From Jacaranda mimosifolia (Eukaryota; Streptophyta; Magnoliopsida; Lamiales; Bignoniaceae): a stretch of DNA of 64,000 nucleotides. Below the pieces are notes generated by a model that saw nothing but the letters and a program-made list of their open reading frames with translations, had not been told where the DNA came from and did not search any database. Positions within the stretch are counted from its first letter, which is position 1, and the number at the start of each line of letters is the position of its first letter. The stretch spans positions 42,580,501 through 42,644,500 of the forward strand of contig CM032117.1 in the NCBI GenBank assembly GCA_018894105.1, given 5' to 3'. Positions 31,964 to 45,004 of this stretch are shown here, in pieces. A program made the position numbers and the translations under genes.

Positions 31964-32618
31964 AATATTATGTATTTCATATATTTATAATTAAAAACGA
32001 AAACAAGGGTAGTGAAAAAATAAAAGAAAAATGTTGCTATTTCCACTCACCTGACTTCCTGCTTTTTTTCTTGCCATTCTCTTGCACAGAGTTCTACATG
32101 AAATTGAGAAAAATCATCAAAGGATGAAACTCAATCTTTCAAGACACAAAATCGTTCAAAATTCTTGTAGTAGCAAAATTCATTTTCTTCACCATGCTTT
32201 GACAATTCGAAACCCATTTTGCATGTATTACAATTCAATGAAATATATCTCTATCAAATTCTTACACCCATTACAATAAAATTGTAATAAAATATTATGT
32301 ATTTCATATATTTATAATTAAAAATGAAAACAAGGATAGTGAAAAAATAAAGGAAAAATGTTGCTATTTCCACGCACTTGACTTCCCTCTTTTTTTCTTG
32401 CCATTCTCTTGCACAGAGTTCTACATGAAATTGAGAAAAAAATCATCAAAGGATGAAACTTAATCTTTCAAGACACAAAATTTTTCAAAATTCTTGTAGT
32501 AGCAAAATTCATTTTCTTCACCATGCTTTGACAATTTGAAACCCATTTTGCATGTATTATAATTTAATGAAATATATCTCTATCAAATTCTTACACCCAT
32601 TACAATAAAATTGTATTT
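31964..32618 (+). repeat. Direct tandem duplication, period about 327 bp
   Basis: Two copies, about 31964-32290 and 32291-32618, nearly identical, each with tattatgtatttcatatatt, cattctcttgcacagagttc and cttcaccatgctttgacaat. They differ by scattered substitutions and a 2-base indel. The high identity against the decayed surroundings marks a later, local duplication. Confidence 0.88.
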
Positions 32619-34595
32619 AATTTGTAATTCATCTGCATTAAAATTTATCTCTAGAATTTATTCGAAATCAAACATTGATAATAATGCGAATTTTACAATT
32701 AAAAGTTCCTAGAATTTATCTAAAATTAAATAAATTTATTAATACTAATTACCTTGAAAATAAATTGTGAAATATTACTACTTATAAAAATTCATTTAAA
32801 AAATAAATTAAATTTCATAAATAATAAAGAAATACACATTGGGTTAGAGAAGGCAGAAGACAAGATTTTTCTCCCTAGTTTTTTCATGACAATCAAACGC
32901 ATTCTTCTCCTGATATTGTATAAGGGTTTTGCTCCCTAAATTCTTCAGCACACTCAACACGATTCAACGAAAATCACTATCTCAGTTCCATTTGCTCTAT
33001 GAAATTGAAGATACCCCTGGGCACTTGAGGAGATTGAAGTCGAAGCACACGAGTAGAAAGGAAACAACACCAATTTATCTCTTCATTTTGAAGAAATTTT
33101 GTGGAAAATTAGAAAAACGTGGAAACCTATCTTTCCTAGTGGATTTATGAGTAATTTTAAAGGTTTTGTTTTTCTTCCCCCCCCCACCCCCCCCCGCCCC
33201 CCATATTTTTATTATAGTTATTGGGTTTGAGTATAATTTACTTTTTATGCATGTATTTTTGGTTTTAGGGGTTGGCTGAAAGTGAGTTACTTTGAGAAAT
33301 TTGTTAGAGAGACAGAAAAAATTAAGGATTTGTGAGAAGATGCTTCAATTTGTTTGTTCTACTCTGTAAGATATTTTTTTCCTAATATTTTTATTTTCCA
33401 TCTTTTCTTTTCCTTTAAGCCCCATTTGTTAAACCTTGGAGCAAGAGAGAACTTGCTTTCCTCATAAACACTGAAGTAAAACGTGGACATTAGACTGTTT
33501 GAATGCTTTGAAACTTATGAATATTACTAGGAATGTGATTGGTAAGATAAATAGTAAAAAAGTTGATTCGAAACTCGACTAGCTTATAGAAGCCAATAAT
33601 CATTAGACCCTCAATCATAACTAACAGGTTCCTAGCATCACAACAATGTCCAATCTCACACACAATATGTTATCCAATTGAGAGTTATATAAATAAATGA
33701 CAATTTGTTATCCACCCGGGAGTTATATAAATAAATAAAATTTTGCTTAATATGCAATAAAAATCCAACAATTGGGTGCTCATAAGCACATTTAAGATCT
33801 TGTTAGTATTAAGTCTAAAGGATACATTTCCACCAATCCTGGATCCGGTTATTGGTACCAAAAAATGGAAAAAAAATTACAGTTGCTTTTATCATCATAT
33901 ATGTTGGTTAAAGTTCAAGGAAACAATTCTATTAATGTATTATAATTATTTTAGTCTGATTTCACTCAAAAGGTTTTTCAAGTGACCATTCTAATTTTCT
34001 GAACAATTCCTTCATTCTAGTTTTATAAAGTAGATAATGGTATTAATAACAAGGAAAGCATTTATACTTGGCGCAAAACTTCAAATCTAAAATTATACTA
34101 TTAAATTTAGGCAACTATTAGAAGTTAGACTTCATCTTCTTCAATCTTGTGTGGAAAATTATTGCTTAATGTTACTAAAAACTCTATATTCAGTTCATTG
34201 ATAAGGTAATCAAGGTAAAAAAGTAGAACCCTATTTGCTCCTCTACACTCTAAATTTGGAATAACAAAAAATTGATGGAAAGGAATCCATAAATCTCAAC
34301 CCTTCTTATCAATATTGAGTGTCAAAGTATTTTGTTGTCAAATCTACCACATTTGAATTGCTAGGGCTATGATTTAAATATTACTTTTGTCTTTGAATTT
34401 TCCATAATACTTGTTAGTTCAACAAATCACAATAGAAATGCAAAAATAAAAATGGGCTAGAATTTATCAAATTCCTTAAAGGTCAAATACCGTGCCAGTT
34501 CCTTAATGCTCCAAAAGGGTATGAAACTTATGAAATAAACAAATTTGTAGATAATATGACTCAAATAATCCCCAACTTATTCATATATTGCAAAT
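32619..34595. other. CACTA internal region upstream of the transposase
   Basis: No clear protein. Bases 32850-33160 show somewhat coding-like sequence that may be a leader exon. A C-tract interrupted by single bases lies at 33176-33202. Bases 33200-34595 are AT-rich. The transposase promoter would lie in this region, but no site is convincing. Confidence 0.45.
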
Positions 34596-37500
34596 ATGGA
34601 TAATTTCTGGAGTGATGATAAAGATAGATTTACTCCAAAGCATATTACTGTTGTCGACTAATTTATTCAATTTGCAAGGAAAAATGTAATTGACTTAGAC
34701 AATAAAATTCTATCTCCATGCAATACATGTCGAAATATTAAAAGAAAAAGTCTTGTTGAGGTTAAAAGAGACATGCATACAAGGGGTTTTTATGTATACT
34801 ATCGACACTGAATACATCATAGGGAACATCAATCAGATCTATCTGTTTCATAGTAGTGGTCCTGTTGAAAAAGATAGTATGTGATCATCTTAAGAATATG
34901 ATGGAAATGATAGTGATTGAAATGATAAACTACTTGAAATGATAGGGGAAATCAGAGATGCGGAATTTTCTAAAGCTTATTCTGAATCAAACCAACAAAA
35001 TTTTGAAAGGCTACTGCATGATGTTGTTCGTGAACTATACCCCAATTGCAAGAACCATTCTTTGTTGAACTTCATTGTGAAATTGTTGCATATCAAAGTA
35101 ATGAATATAATGTCTGATAAAGTAATAATCATAATACTTGAATTGTCTAAAGAGGTGCTACCAGAAGGAAATCTGGTTTTAAAAACTCTTACCTTGCTAG
35201 GAAACTACTTCTAGGAATAGGATTGGGGTACACAAAAATAGATGCAGGCAAACATTATTGTGCTTTATTTTGGAAAAACAATGAAAATGAAACATGTTGT
35301 CCTATTTGTAAAGAGCCTCATTGGAAATTTCGTGAAAGGAAAGGAAAACAAATTCCTCAAAAGGTGTTATGGTACTTTCCTTTGACTCAAAGGCTCCAAA
35401 GACTTTATATGTGTTCTAAAACTGCTTTTGATATGTTGTGGCATACTGAGAAACATTTGGATATAGAAGGAAGAATGAGCCATCTTGCAGATTCACCTGC
35501 TTGGAAAGATTTTGATCTTCAGTATCCAAATTTTACCTCAGATCCATGTAATGTGAGACTTGGTCTTGCTACTGATAGGTTCAATCCTTTCGAAAATATG
35601 AGCAATTCACACAGTATGTGACATGTCATAGTCATTCCATATAATATGCCACTATACAAAGGCAAGAAAGATGACTTTTTTATTATGCCTTTGCTTATCT
35701 CTGGTCCTTGATCTCCTGAAAAGGATATTAATATTTATCTTAGACCACTGATAGAAGATTTCAAAGAATTATGGAGGGGGTCTACGTATATGATGTCTCT
35801 AGTAAGCAATCATTCCAAATGAATGCACTAATTTTGTGGACAATTAATGATTTTCCTGCACTTAGTAATTTGGAATGGTGGATCATGAAAGGGTATACAA
35901 ATTGTCCTTGTTGTCTTTATGATACAAATTCAAAATAGATTCAAAGTAAGATATGCTACATGGGGCATCGTCATTACTTGGATAATGCCCATCCCTTTCG
36001 TATAAGCAATTTGTTTGTTGGTAAGTTAGAAAGTCGTTCAACACCAAGGGAATGGACTGGGGATGAAGTGCTTCTATACTTGAACAACATCGAGCATATG
36101 TTCGACATACTTGGGAAACACCCAAGCAACCGAAAGAGGAAACGAAGCATAGAGGAATAGAATTGGGTAAAGAAAAGTATCTCTTTTGAGTTGCCTTATT
36201 GGCATAAACTCAAAATTCGACATAATATTGATGTCATGCATGTTGAGGAAAATATTTGTAATAGTGTGTTGGGGACATTACTAAACACTGAAGGAAAAAT
36301 GAAAAACATAGAAAAGACACGAGAAGACTTGTGTGATCTTAATATAAGAAAGGAATTACACTTACTGAGACATGGGAATGTAACTATAAAGCCAAAGGTG
36401 TGTTACAACCTTTTTTCCACATAGAAAAAGGCCTTCTATGATTTTCTTAGATCTGTCAAATTCCATGATGGATATGTTGTAAATATTTCAAGATGTGTAA
36501 AAGATGGAAAGATATCGGGGTTAAAAACACATGATTGCCACATACTCTTACAACATTTGGTACCTCTGGGTGTTTGTGGTTATCTTCATAAGGATGCTAG
36601 TGATGTATTATTTGAATTGGGTGAATTCTTCAGCATCTTATGTTCAAAGACTCTAAGAATTGTTGATATTGAAAAAATGGAGAGAAATATTCCTCTTATT
36701 TTATGCAAGTTAGAGAAAATAATTCCTCCTACATTCTTTGATATCATAACCAACCTAGCAATTCAACTAACTCAAAAGGCCAAAATTGCTGGTCTAGTTC
36801 ATGCTCATTAGATATATCCAATTGAAAGGTAAAAAGAATCATATATTTTCATTACATACAAAAATAAATCCAAAATAAGTTATTAACAAACATTCTTTAT
36901 GTAACGTCTTATTTTAGGTTTCTTAAATCTCTTAAGGGTTATGTGTGCAGGAAAGCTCGACCAGAAGGTTTTATTACTAAAGGATACATAGTCAACGAGT
37001 GTTTAACATTCATGTCAATGTATCTCAATGACATTGAAAAAAGATCTAATAGGGTTGCAAGAAACAATGATGGTGTTGAACAACAAAATGAATGCGAGCT
37101 TTTCGTCTTTGCACTAAAAGTTCGTCCATTTGGACCTCTCAAACGTGTTGTTCAACTATCCCAAAAGTAGCTACATGTAGCCCACAATTTCATATTGAAT
37201 AATTGCAATGAAGTGGATATTTACAAAGGATAAGACAAAATCCATGTTAAGCTTGTTGTATAATAATTTGTACTTAATAATTCTAGTAACCTTTTAGGAT
37301 ACATATTGTTTAGAAATTACTTGGAGGAATTGAAGAGGTTCAATGATAGAGACATTGAAAAACCACATCAAGAAGAATTTCAATGCTGGTTCAGTAAGCA
37401 TGTAAGTTGTAAATTGTACCAATACTAGTTTAAACCTCAATTATAATAGCACTCACCATTCTACATCTATATTTATTTATAGATTAATAAAGTCTATCAT

Positions 37501-38212
37501 CAACACCCTGAAGAAGTTTCTAAAGAATAATGGTCATTGGCAAATGGTCCTCAATCATACTTGACAAAGTCTTATTTGGGTTGTTGTGTCAATGAAGTTC
37601 GATTCCATGCAAAAGATTGAGATGATTGCCAAACCACAAAAAATAGTGGATTGACTGTGGAAGGGGAGCACAATAATGAAATCATAAAGTTCTATGGCTT
37701 TTTAACTGAAGTATTAGAGCTTACATATCTTTGTGGATACAAAGTGGTAGTGTTCCAGTGTGAGTGGTTCGATACTGGTAGCAAAACCACAATGAGAAAG
37801 GATAAGCATTTTGTCAGCATTGATATAAGATCTCGCTAGTACAAAAATGATCCATTTGTAATGCCAAACCAAGTGCAACAAGCTTTCTACATCCATGACA
37901 CTAGGTTTGGTGATAATTGGCAAATTGTGCAATGTATATACCATAGGCATCTTTGGAATTTTCCTGAACAAGAACAACCAGATGTAATAGATAAGAGTAA
38001 TGTTGAATTGAGGGTTCAAATTGATGTATTTCAACGTCACAATTCAAATGGGGATGCAATAATATTAGAAAATGATGACATTGATTTGAACTATTTAGTT
38101 GGAGAAGACATTGAACCTGCTGTTGTAGGTGAAGATGTTCTGAATGGCCTTCAAGAGCGTGGATATTATGTAGAACATGATTCATGTGATGAAGAAGATG
38201 AAACATTAAATT
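34596..38212 (+). pseudogene. TNP2-type CACTA transposase (broken)
   Basis: Order seen: transposase-associated domain at about 34600-34835 (NVIDLDNKILSPCNTCR, RGFYVYYRH); TNP2 core from 34939, with ETCCPICKEPHWKF (about 35292), VLWYFPLTQRLQRLYMCSK, FTSDPCNVRLGLATDRFNPF, then IYLRPLIEDFKELW, TINDFPALSNLEWW and RHNIDVMHVEENICNSVLGT (from about 36209); a DUF4218-like part at 36430-37170 (LRIVDIEKMERNIPLILCKL, FGPLKRVVQLSQK), interrupted by an intron-like stretch near 36830-36920; and a DUF4216-like part at 37610-38212 (YGFLTEVLELTY, VVVFQCEWFD, VMPNQVQQAFYIHD). It would cut and join CACTA ends. Many stops, for example at about 35709 and 35937, make it non-functional. Confidence 0.9.
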
Positions 38213-39287
38213 AATATTTTGATGAAGATAAAAATGATACTCATACTTCCTTATGAAAAGTAAGCTACAAAACACAACCATTTATAATATAGGTTCAAAT
38301 ATTATGTGTTCAATTGAATAATTTATCAATGTATTTGTCAACATAGTTACATTTATTTCTATTGCTTGAATTTTAATTGAACCTTGTTCATGCAATATAT
38401 AAATATACTTCTTTTATTCATTGTTAGATACTTTTTTCTTTTTTTGAATAGGATGAAAATATATTAACAATTCAAAAAAGGATTACAATATCCATAATTT
38501 GTGTCAAAATAAAAGGGGAGCTTTTTACTTTTCTTACATCATCACAAAGGCAAAAGAACAAAAAAAAAAAAAAAGAAAAAAACTCAAAGATACACAAGTA
38601 AAATTGAGGCCGGTGACAAAAAAAAAAAAGAATCCACCCTAATATTAACTTGTACATCTTCTATGTGCAAAATAAAATTGCCCCCAAAATCTGCTGTTCC
38701 AAATCACTAGCAGTTCGAGGTTTCCATCCCCATTAAGATCATGGAATTTAAAGTGATAGTCTGACCCTTCTAGATGATAATCATCAAATTGTTGGCAAGG
38801 AAACATCAGCAAAGTGAAACCTGGCAAAAACTATCTTGGAAATGAATCCTGCACTAACTTGAAAAATAATATGTACCATTCAAAATTAGAAGTCCAGAAC
38901 CCACTCCTTAACACAGATATCTTGAAAAAGTCATGAGCAAATAACTGCAACAAAAATCCTGGGCACAGATACATAACCTCATGTTATATACTTGTTATCA
39001 AATGCTATTAAATTGTCATGTCTTGAGTGGTATATACTTGTTGTAAAATGCTATTAAATTTTACATCTTACTATATGAAACCCATTTCATATTGTTCAAG
39101 AAAGTTATTCAATTTAAATTTTCAAACTCTAAATTTTTATTTTATTAAGTTTCAAATTCAATAGAATGTGAGCCTTCTTACATTTTCATTTTGTTTGAAT
39201 AATTTTTTTGGAATGCTTATCTCGTTCTAGTTATTTTCATTTATGCTATTATTGAAATGATTAGCTATTTTGGTTTTGTTTTGCAGT
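38213..39287 (-). other. CACTA inter-gene region with an isolated minus-strand ORF
   Basis: Between the two transposon genes. At 38827-38645 the minus strand has a 60-codon frame containing FHDLNGDGNLELLVIWNS, which resembles calcium-binding FG-GAP type loops (D.NGDG...L.V), opposite in direction to the transposon genes. It may be a captured host fragment or chance. A-rich runs at 38560-38575 and 38619-38631 flank it on one side. Confidence 0.35.
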
Positions 39288-40675
39288 GAACATGCCACCT
39301 AAGGGAGTTGTGTTGCATCGTCCAATAATTAGGAATGCTCTATCAAAGATGAATGAAGTCACTTAAAATCCTCTAACCACAAAATTGTTAATCCCACAAC
39401 TCAACACAAATCTCCACGTGGGATAAGAAATCAACTTTCAACTTCTGATGTGCCTACAACTAAGAGTACCACTATACAAGTAGGAACTTGTTTCCTCTAC
39501 CTTCAAAGCCTACAATAGCTGCAGATGATTCCACATCTCGACTTCTAACTAAGAACCCAGTCTCTCCATTTATAAACTAATAAGAATCTTCTCCAGCTGC
39601 CATTCGAACTAAGATTACAGCTACACACCACCAAGTAACTCCAGTTGCTAACCAACAAGCATCTCCAGTTGTTTCGAATCCTCATGACATGCCATCACTA
39701 TCAATAGATGCACCATTGATTTCTCTATCATCAGCTGCTCAACATAACACGAGACTCAATTTTTGGGAAATTTACTCCCTGAAAAGGGTATTGGTGAGGT
39801 TGATATTATATTACAAATCCTACTCCAACTACAGGTTAATAAATGTACATGAAATTAACTATTCTAATTCATCTAATATACATTGGCAAATAAAACATAT
39901 GTCCCACCAACAAGAGAGGTCGTGGTGCAAGCACAGGCAAGGGAGTAGAGAAAGAAATTGCTAAAAGTGTAAGCGTTAATACTTTTAATATCTTATGTGC
40001 ATTCTTTCAATACGTTCATTTAAGTCTTCCTATTTATGATTTTATCTGGGGGCAAAGTGTTGAAAATTGAATTTCTTGAGGGCTTAAAGAGGTCAATCAA
40101 GTATGCTTCTCATTTATCTGATGAGATTGGTATTATTGTTTGGTAAATTTCTCAACTTGATTGGAAAACATCATGGAAAAAAGTTCCAGAAAATGATAAA
40201 TCTCCTGTGTATGCTGGACTAGATGTAAGTTCATTACCTATTTAATAAAATTTTAAGTTTTCCACTTATTATATACACATGGATGTTCATTATCTTAATG
40301 ATTAACTTATGTCTAATTTAATATATTCATAGCAATGATTTTCAATCAAAGGATGGCGGACATATCCTGTAGTCACAATGTATGTAGACAACATGCTTGC
40401 TGAGAGCTGCAAGCATTATAAGGGAAGACTGAGTGAGATATACAGGCAAATGGCTCAATGTGGTGGGGATCCAAGGAGTAAGGTATCTTTTGATTAGATC
40501 CCACCAGATAAATGGTTGGGATTATGTGATATATTTGGAGATGCTAAGCTTTAGGTATTTGTTTACGCATTAACTAATGTTGGCAATATTGGTGTATTTA
40601 TTTGTTGCTTGTCGATAAAGACCAATTACCTTTTTTTTTTTTCAAACTGCTTAATTTTGTTGTTTTTCTTTTACT

Positions 40676-41030
40676 AGATGTTAATGTATTTTCCATTTGT
40701 ATAAGTAGATGGGGTAAATGCTTGAATTCTAAATGTTGGTTTAGTTTGGTTGGTATTTGATGTAATTTTTTGTTACAATTTTTTGTTCTTTTTCTTTTGT
40801 TAGATGCTAACGTATTTCATTTTTTATAAGTAGACGGGATAAGTGTTAGTATTCTAAATGTTAGTTTGGTTTTGTTGGTTATTTGATGTAATTATTTGTT
40901 GCAAATTCTTATTATTTTTCTTTAATTAGATACTAATGCATTTTATTTTTGTAAGTAGATGGACAAATGTTGAGATTCTAAATGTTGGATTATTTTGTTA
41001 GTTATTTCATGTAATTATTGGTTTCTGGTG
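40676..41030 (+). repeat. Three tandem units of about 125 bp
   Basis: Units start near 40676, 40801 and 40927 with ttagatg(t/c)taa(t/c)gtattt, then gtaagtagatgg and attctaaatgttgg. They lie in an intron-like stretch of the second CACTA gene. The following 41040-41340 repeats forms of ttttagcttgaaa. Confidence 0.75.
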
Positions 41031-41844
41031 ATTGAGACCAATTTAAGCCCTATTTTAGCTTGAAAATAATCTTAGTTTTAGCTTGAAACTAAGCTCAAAC
41101 TCTGACTTGTTTAACCTCAGTTTTTGGCTAAAATTGAGGTGTACATTCAAGGTGAAATTGACATGAAAAGAGTCACATTTTCATCTCGATTTCAAGTTGA
41201 AAATAAGGGTAGTTTTTAGCTGAAACTAACCTAACCTAAGTGTGGTCAGTTTTAGCTTAAAATTGAGATATAGTTTTCAATTTCAAGCTAAAATTGACCC
41301 AAGTTTGGGCTGTAAACTAAGGTACAGTTTCAAAAATATCAAGTTGAGATTGACATAATTTTGTTTTTCTACATCTTTAATTAATTATATGTAAATGCGG
41401 GAAAGGTCAAAGATTAATGTAGGAAATAGAGTACTTATGCCATATTTTCATACATTCAGTTCTAAATCATTTTCTATACTATTAATGGAAATGGTAATGT
41501 ATAATTTTAACTTTGTTTTATCTATATTTTCTCTTGTCATTATGAAAAAGTTTTATACTAAAACTTCTACTTATAATTGCAAAGAAAAATCAAAGCGTAA
41601 TGGATAATTTTGGAGTCACTCATATGAAAAAAGATACCAAAGAGTGTGTGAATGCTACAATTGCAACTAAGCATGTGAGTTCATGTTCTATATAAAATGA
41701 CCCCTATATCTAATTATGTTCTCATATATATATATAAATATATATATTTATGCTCATGAAAGAATGAAATGAAAAGGAAGAGGGATGAAGCACTAGAAGA
41801 AGGACTCGAGGAAATTTCTAAAAGGGACATTATTAAGGAGTCAT

Positions 41845-42889
41845 TAGAGGTGTCAAAACGGGCCGGGCGGACCGGCCCAGCCCGGCCTGGCTCGCAAAAA
41901 AAATTGGCCCAACTCAGCTCGTTTAATTTTTTAATATGGGCTGGGCTGGACCGGCTAGCTTAAAAACCCGTCTAGAGCTGAAATTTTGCAACTCGGGATT
42001 GGTTCGGCCCGCGGACCGTGAAGGACCGTGGGCTAGCCCGCAATATTTTTTTAATTTAAATTATAAATTATAATTTTTAAATATTTAAGAATTTATAATT
42101 TTTAAATTACAAATGACAAATTAATAATTTTAAAAAATTATAAATTTATAATTTATAATTAAGAATGTATGATTTATAATTTATTACTTTATAAATGTAT
42201 AAATCAATAATTAAGAAATTTTAATTTTTAAATTATAAATTTATAAAAATTATAAATTATAAAAAAAAATTGAGAAAGGTGAAGACCATATTGCCTCAAT
42301 TTGAAGAAGATGATGAAGAATGGCTTGAAACTGCATCCACCATCGCATCTCAATCTGAGAGCGATTTAGATCACTTGAGTGAACAAGCGGTTTATCATTG
42401 AACATGTTTAGATGTTTAGATATTACAAAGTTGTTTATTATTTGTTTTTTTTGTTATTATTATGTACTTTCATTTAGAGGTTTGGTCAAATCCACCTCCA
42501 TGTAATTATTTTTTCTAAATTAATCACGGGTAGAGAGCTCCATGTCAAACCCCTCACCACCTTATTTGGTGGTGTTTTTGGAAAAATATAATTGATAAAA
42601 AAAATTAATATAAGTATAAGTTTCTAAGTTTTTATAAAAATTTAAGTGTTGTAAAATATTAAAAATCACATAAGTATAAATTATTAAGTCTTTTAAAAAA
42701 GTATAAGTGTTGAAAAAAATATTAATAATCACATAAATATAAAAACTTCAAAATTTTAAATTTATTTTCAAAAAAAAAAAAAGAAATTCGTGGGCCAACC
42801 CGCGAACTGGCCCGGCTCGGCCCGGGACCGCCATTAATCGTTTGTTAAACGAGCCGGTCCGGCTAGGCTCAGCTCGTTTGACACCTCTA
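41845..42889. mobile_element. Non-autonomous hAT-like element with perfect 8-bp target duplication
   Basis: 1,045 bp. Left end TAGAGGTGTCAAAACGGGCC; right end read inward TAGAGGTGTCAAACGAGC, matching over 13-15 bases. Perfect target copies ggagtcat lie at 41837-41844 and 42890-42897. Ends are GC-rich (gggccgggcggaccggccc) and the core is AT-rich. At 42279-42401 a plus-strand frame reads FEEDDEEWLETASTIASQ and ends in TGA, possibly the tail of a deleted transposase. It splits the second CACTA gene. Confidence 0.93.
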
Positions 42890-43222
42890 GGAGTCATTGG
42901 ACACATGGATGGGATATTAGAGAGGCATTGACCATGGAGTTGTGCCGTCTAAAGGCATCAAGAAGATGAGACTTCAAGCTATACAACTTGACGCAGTAAA
43001 TGAGAAGTTGAGCAAAGCTAAAAATGACATACAATGTGCAATTGATCTCATTAAAACTAAATAAGAAAAAAACCAAAGCTATGATGAGCGATGCCAAAAG
43101 TAAGATGCAAAAGTTGCAAACCTTAAAGACGGTCAGACCGAGCCAAAGCAGCTCATGGTGGCATTGCAAGACAAACTCATTTGAAGTTAAATATGTGCTT
43201 ATGATGCAATATGATTTTACTT

Positions 43223-43460
43223 GAAGTATATGGGTTTTGCGTATATGGAATTTTGTGATATATGATACTCAAAACTAAGAACAACAAATTTAGAGTTCTG
43301 AACATTGAGGCCTCATATTGTTGTTTTATTTGATTGCTTGTTAGTTGTTATGTGCAGAATTATTAGTTGAGTTAAGTTATAAGAATTATAATTTCTAGAA
43401 TTTTAACGTGCTTTATTTCAACATGTAAGTTCATATCTTATACATGCACAAATTCAATCT

Positions 43461-43496
<36 letters not shown>

Positions 43497-44259
43497 GGAA
43501 GAACGTTTAGTTTGGAGATTAGTGTGGGCTTCTCTAGGTAAATTCATGTTACTAGAAAAGAACATGATATGATACATCCTGTTTGAATTCATTAGGTAAT
43601 ATGGATGAAAAATTAAATGAAATGTATTGTTGTATTCAACATTATCTTCTATAATATTTTGTGCAATTTATGTTGGATAAAAGATGGTGTCATACAAATA
43701 TTTTATTGCAACTTCCTCCCATGAATTGTGCTATTATTTTGTGAAAATTTTTGATGTTATATTAAACCTTTGTTTTGCCTATGTACCAACTTATCTGATC
43801 TAAGAAAAGATAGATGTGTAGCAATTGGTTAAGCATATGTAATATCTAATTTTACGTTCTTCATGTTCACAGTGTATTGTGGAATCATTTTTTGCAAATT
43901 ATTGGAAGCAACCCTTTCTTTGATGATGTTGATGAGAAGAATCAAGGAACATGTTTTGAAGATATCTTTTGTTACTTGAGCCAAATACTTCTTAAAAACT
44001 TGACACTTTTGTTTGATTGGTATTACCTATGATTATGGCTTTAGTTGGTAGTTTGAATTTGGGATTTGATATTTTGAAATTATACTTATATCCATAGATA
44101 GATAAATGTGGTTAGTGTTATATCTATGATGTATAGACATGCTTACTCTTTTGTTTATTGAAGGAATGATTATGAATTATTTATATTTAGGATGTTGGTA
44201 TACTTCAAATTTGAACTTCTTCAGCAATTTCATATCCTAATTGAGCTATTGAACAGAGA
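43223..44259. other. CACTA 3' internal region
   Basis: AT-rich, no gene recognised. A pure (AT)n microsatellite of about 28 bp lies at 43464-43491. Probably the 3' untranslated part of the second gene and spacer. Confidence 0.5.
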
Positions 44260-45004
44260 AAAATAAATACTTTTTGTAACAAGAGTAATATTGTTATAAA
44301 AATAATTTATTGGTAACGAAGTTTATTTGTCACTATTCTTAACCGTAACGAACTAATTTGATGTATCTGTAATGAATTATTTTACTTATATGTAACAAAA
44401 TATTTACTAGTTTGCAAATAATAATAATTTTTTAATTAGGAAATTAATTATTTATAATGAATATCTTGCTTATTTGTAACAAAATATTATAATCTTATAA
44501 ATCAGAGGAAACGAAATATTTAGTTACATATACTAAATGTAACAAAACTCTTAAATTTTTTGGTAACGGAATTGTTAGTTATGTATTCCATTAGTAACGA
44601 AATGCTTATTTTCGAATTAAAATATCATTTCACTAGTCGTAACCAAATATTTTGTTACATAAATAATTTGTAATGATAATAAATTAAATAAACAATATTA
44701 TTATATTATACATTAGTAACGAAAAATAAAACGCAACAAAACTGTCAATATTTCAGTAACTAAATATTTGGTTACACTATAGAAATCTATTCTAACTAGT
44801 GCTAATTTGTTACTAATACCACTTTTTGGTAACAAACCAAATAGCATTGCCATAAAATAATCATTTGTAACGAACTAAATAGTTCATTACAAATACTTTT
44901 AGCAATGGGCTTTAACACACGGAATTTCAATAATGAAAATTTCGTTACCAATAATGTAAAGTAACAAATTTAAGAGTTAACCTAACGAAATCTATTATTA
45001 CTAA
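44260..45004. repeat. Right subterminal repeat region of the CACTA element
   Basis: Dense gtaac(g/a)aa and ttcgttac/ttgttac motifs in both orientations, about one every 25-35 bp, such as tggtaacgaag, ttgttacat and ggtaacaaa. They mirror the left subterminal clusters. In characterised CACTA elements such motifs are protein-binding sites needed in cis. Confidence 0.8.

Larger units (their letters stand above)
39288..43222 (+). pseudogene. Second CACTA gene (Ptta/En/Spm transposase_24-like), broken
   Basis: Coding remnant after the transposase. It begins MPPKGVVLHRPIIRN near 39292, continues in Ser/Thr/Pro-rich sequence to 39780, then FLEGLKRSIKYASHLSDEIG (about 40074), DWKTSWKKVPENDKSPVYAG (about 40157), and HYKGRLSEIYRQMAQCGGDP then PDKWLGLCDIF (about 40415-40540). 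This follows the layout of the plant transposase_24 proteins that accompany TNP2. Coiled-coil sequence near the end (MKRKRDEALEEGLEEISK at 41769, then 42900-43170) is split by a hAT-like element at 41845. Introns and decay make exon limits uncertain. Confidence 0.65.

Noticed and set aside
33174..33203. C-rich tract as telomere-like repeat
   Set aside because: It lacks the plant telomere unit ccctaaa.
36943..37142. Frames on both strands at the same place
   Set aside because: Only the plus frame fits the TNP2-associated C-terminal region; the minus frame is a shadow.
37714..38281. Two long minus-strand frames (108 and 126 codons)
   Set aside because: They lie opposite the transposase C-terminal region and are compositional shadows rich in His and Leu.
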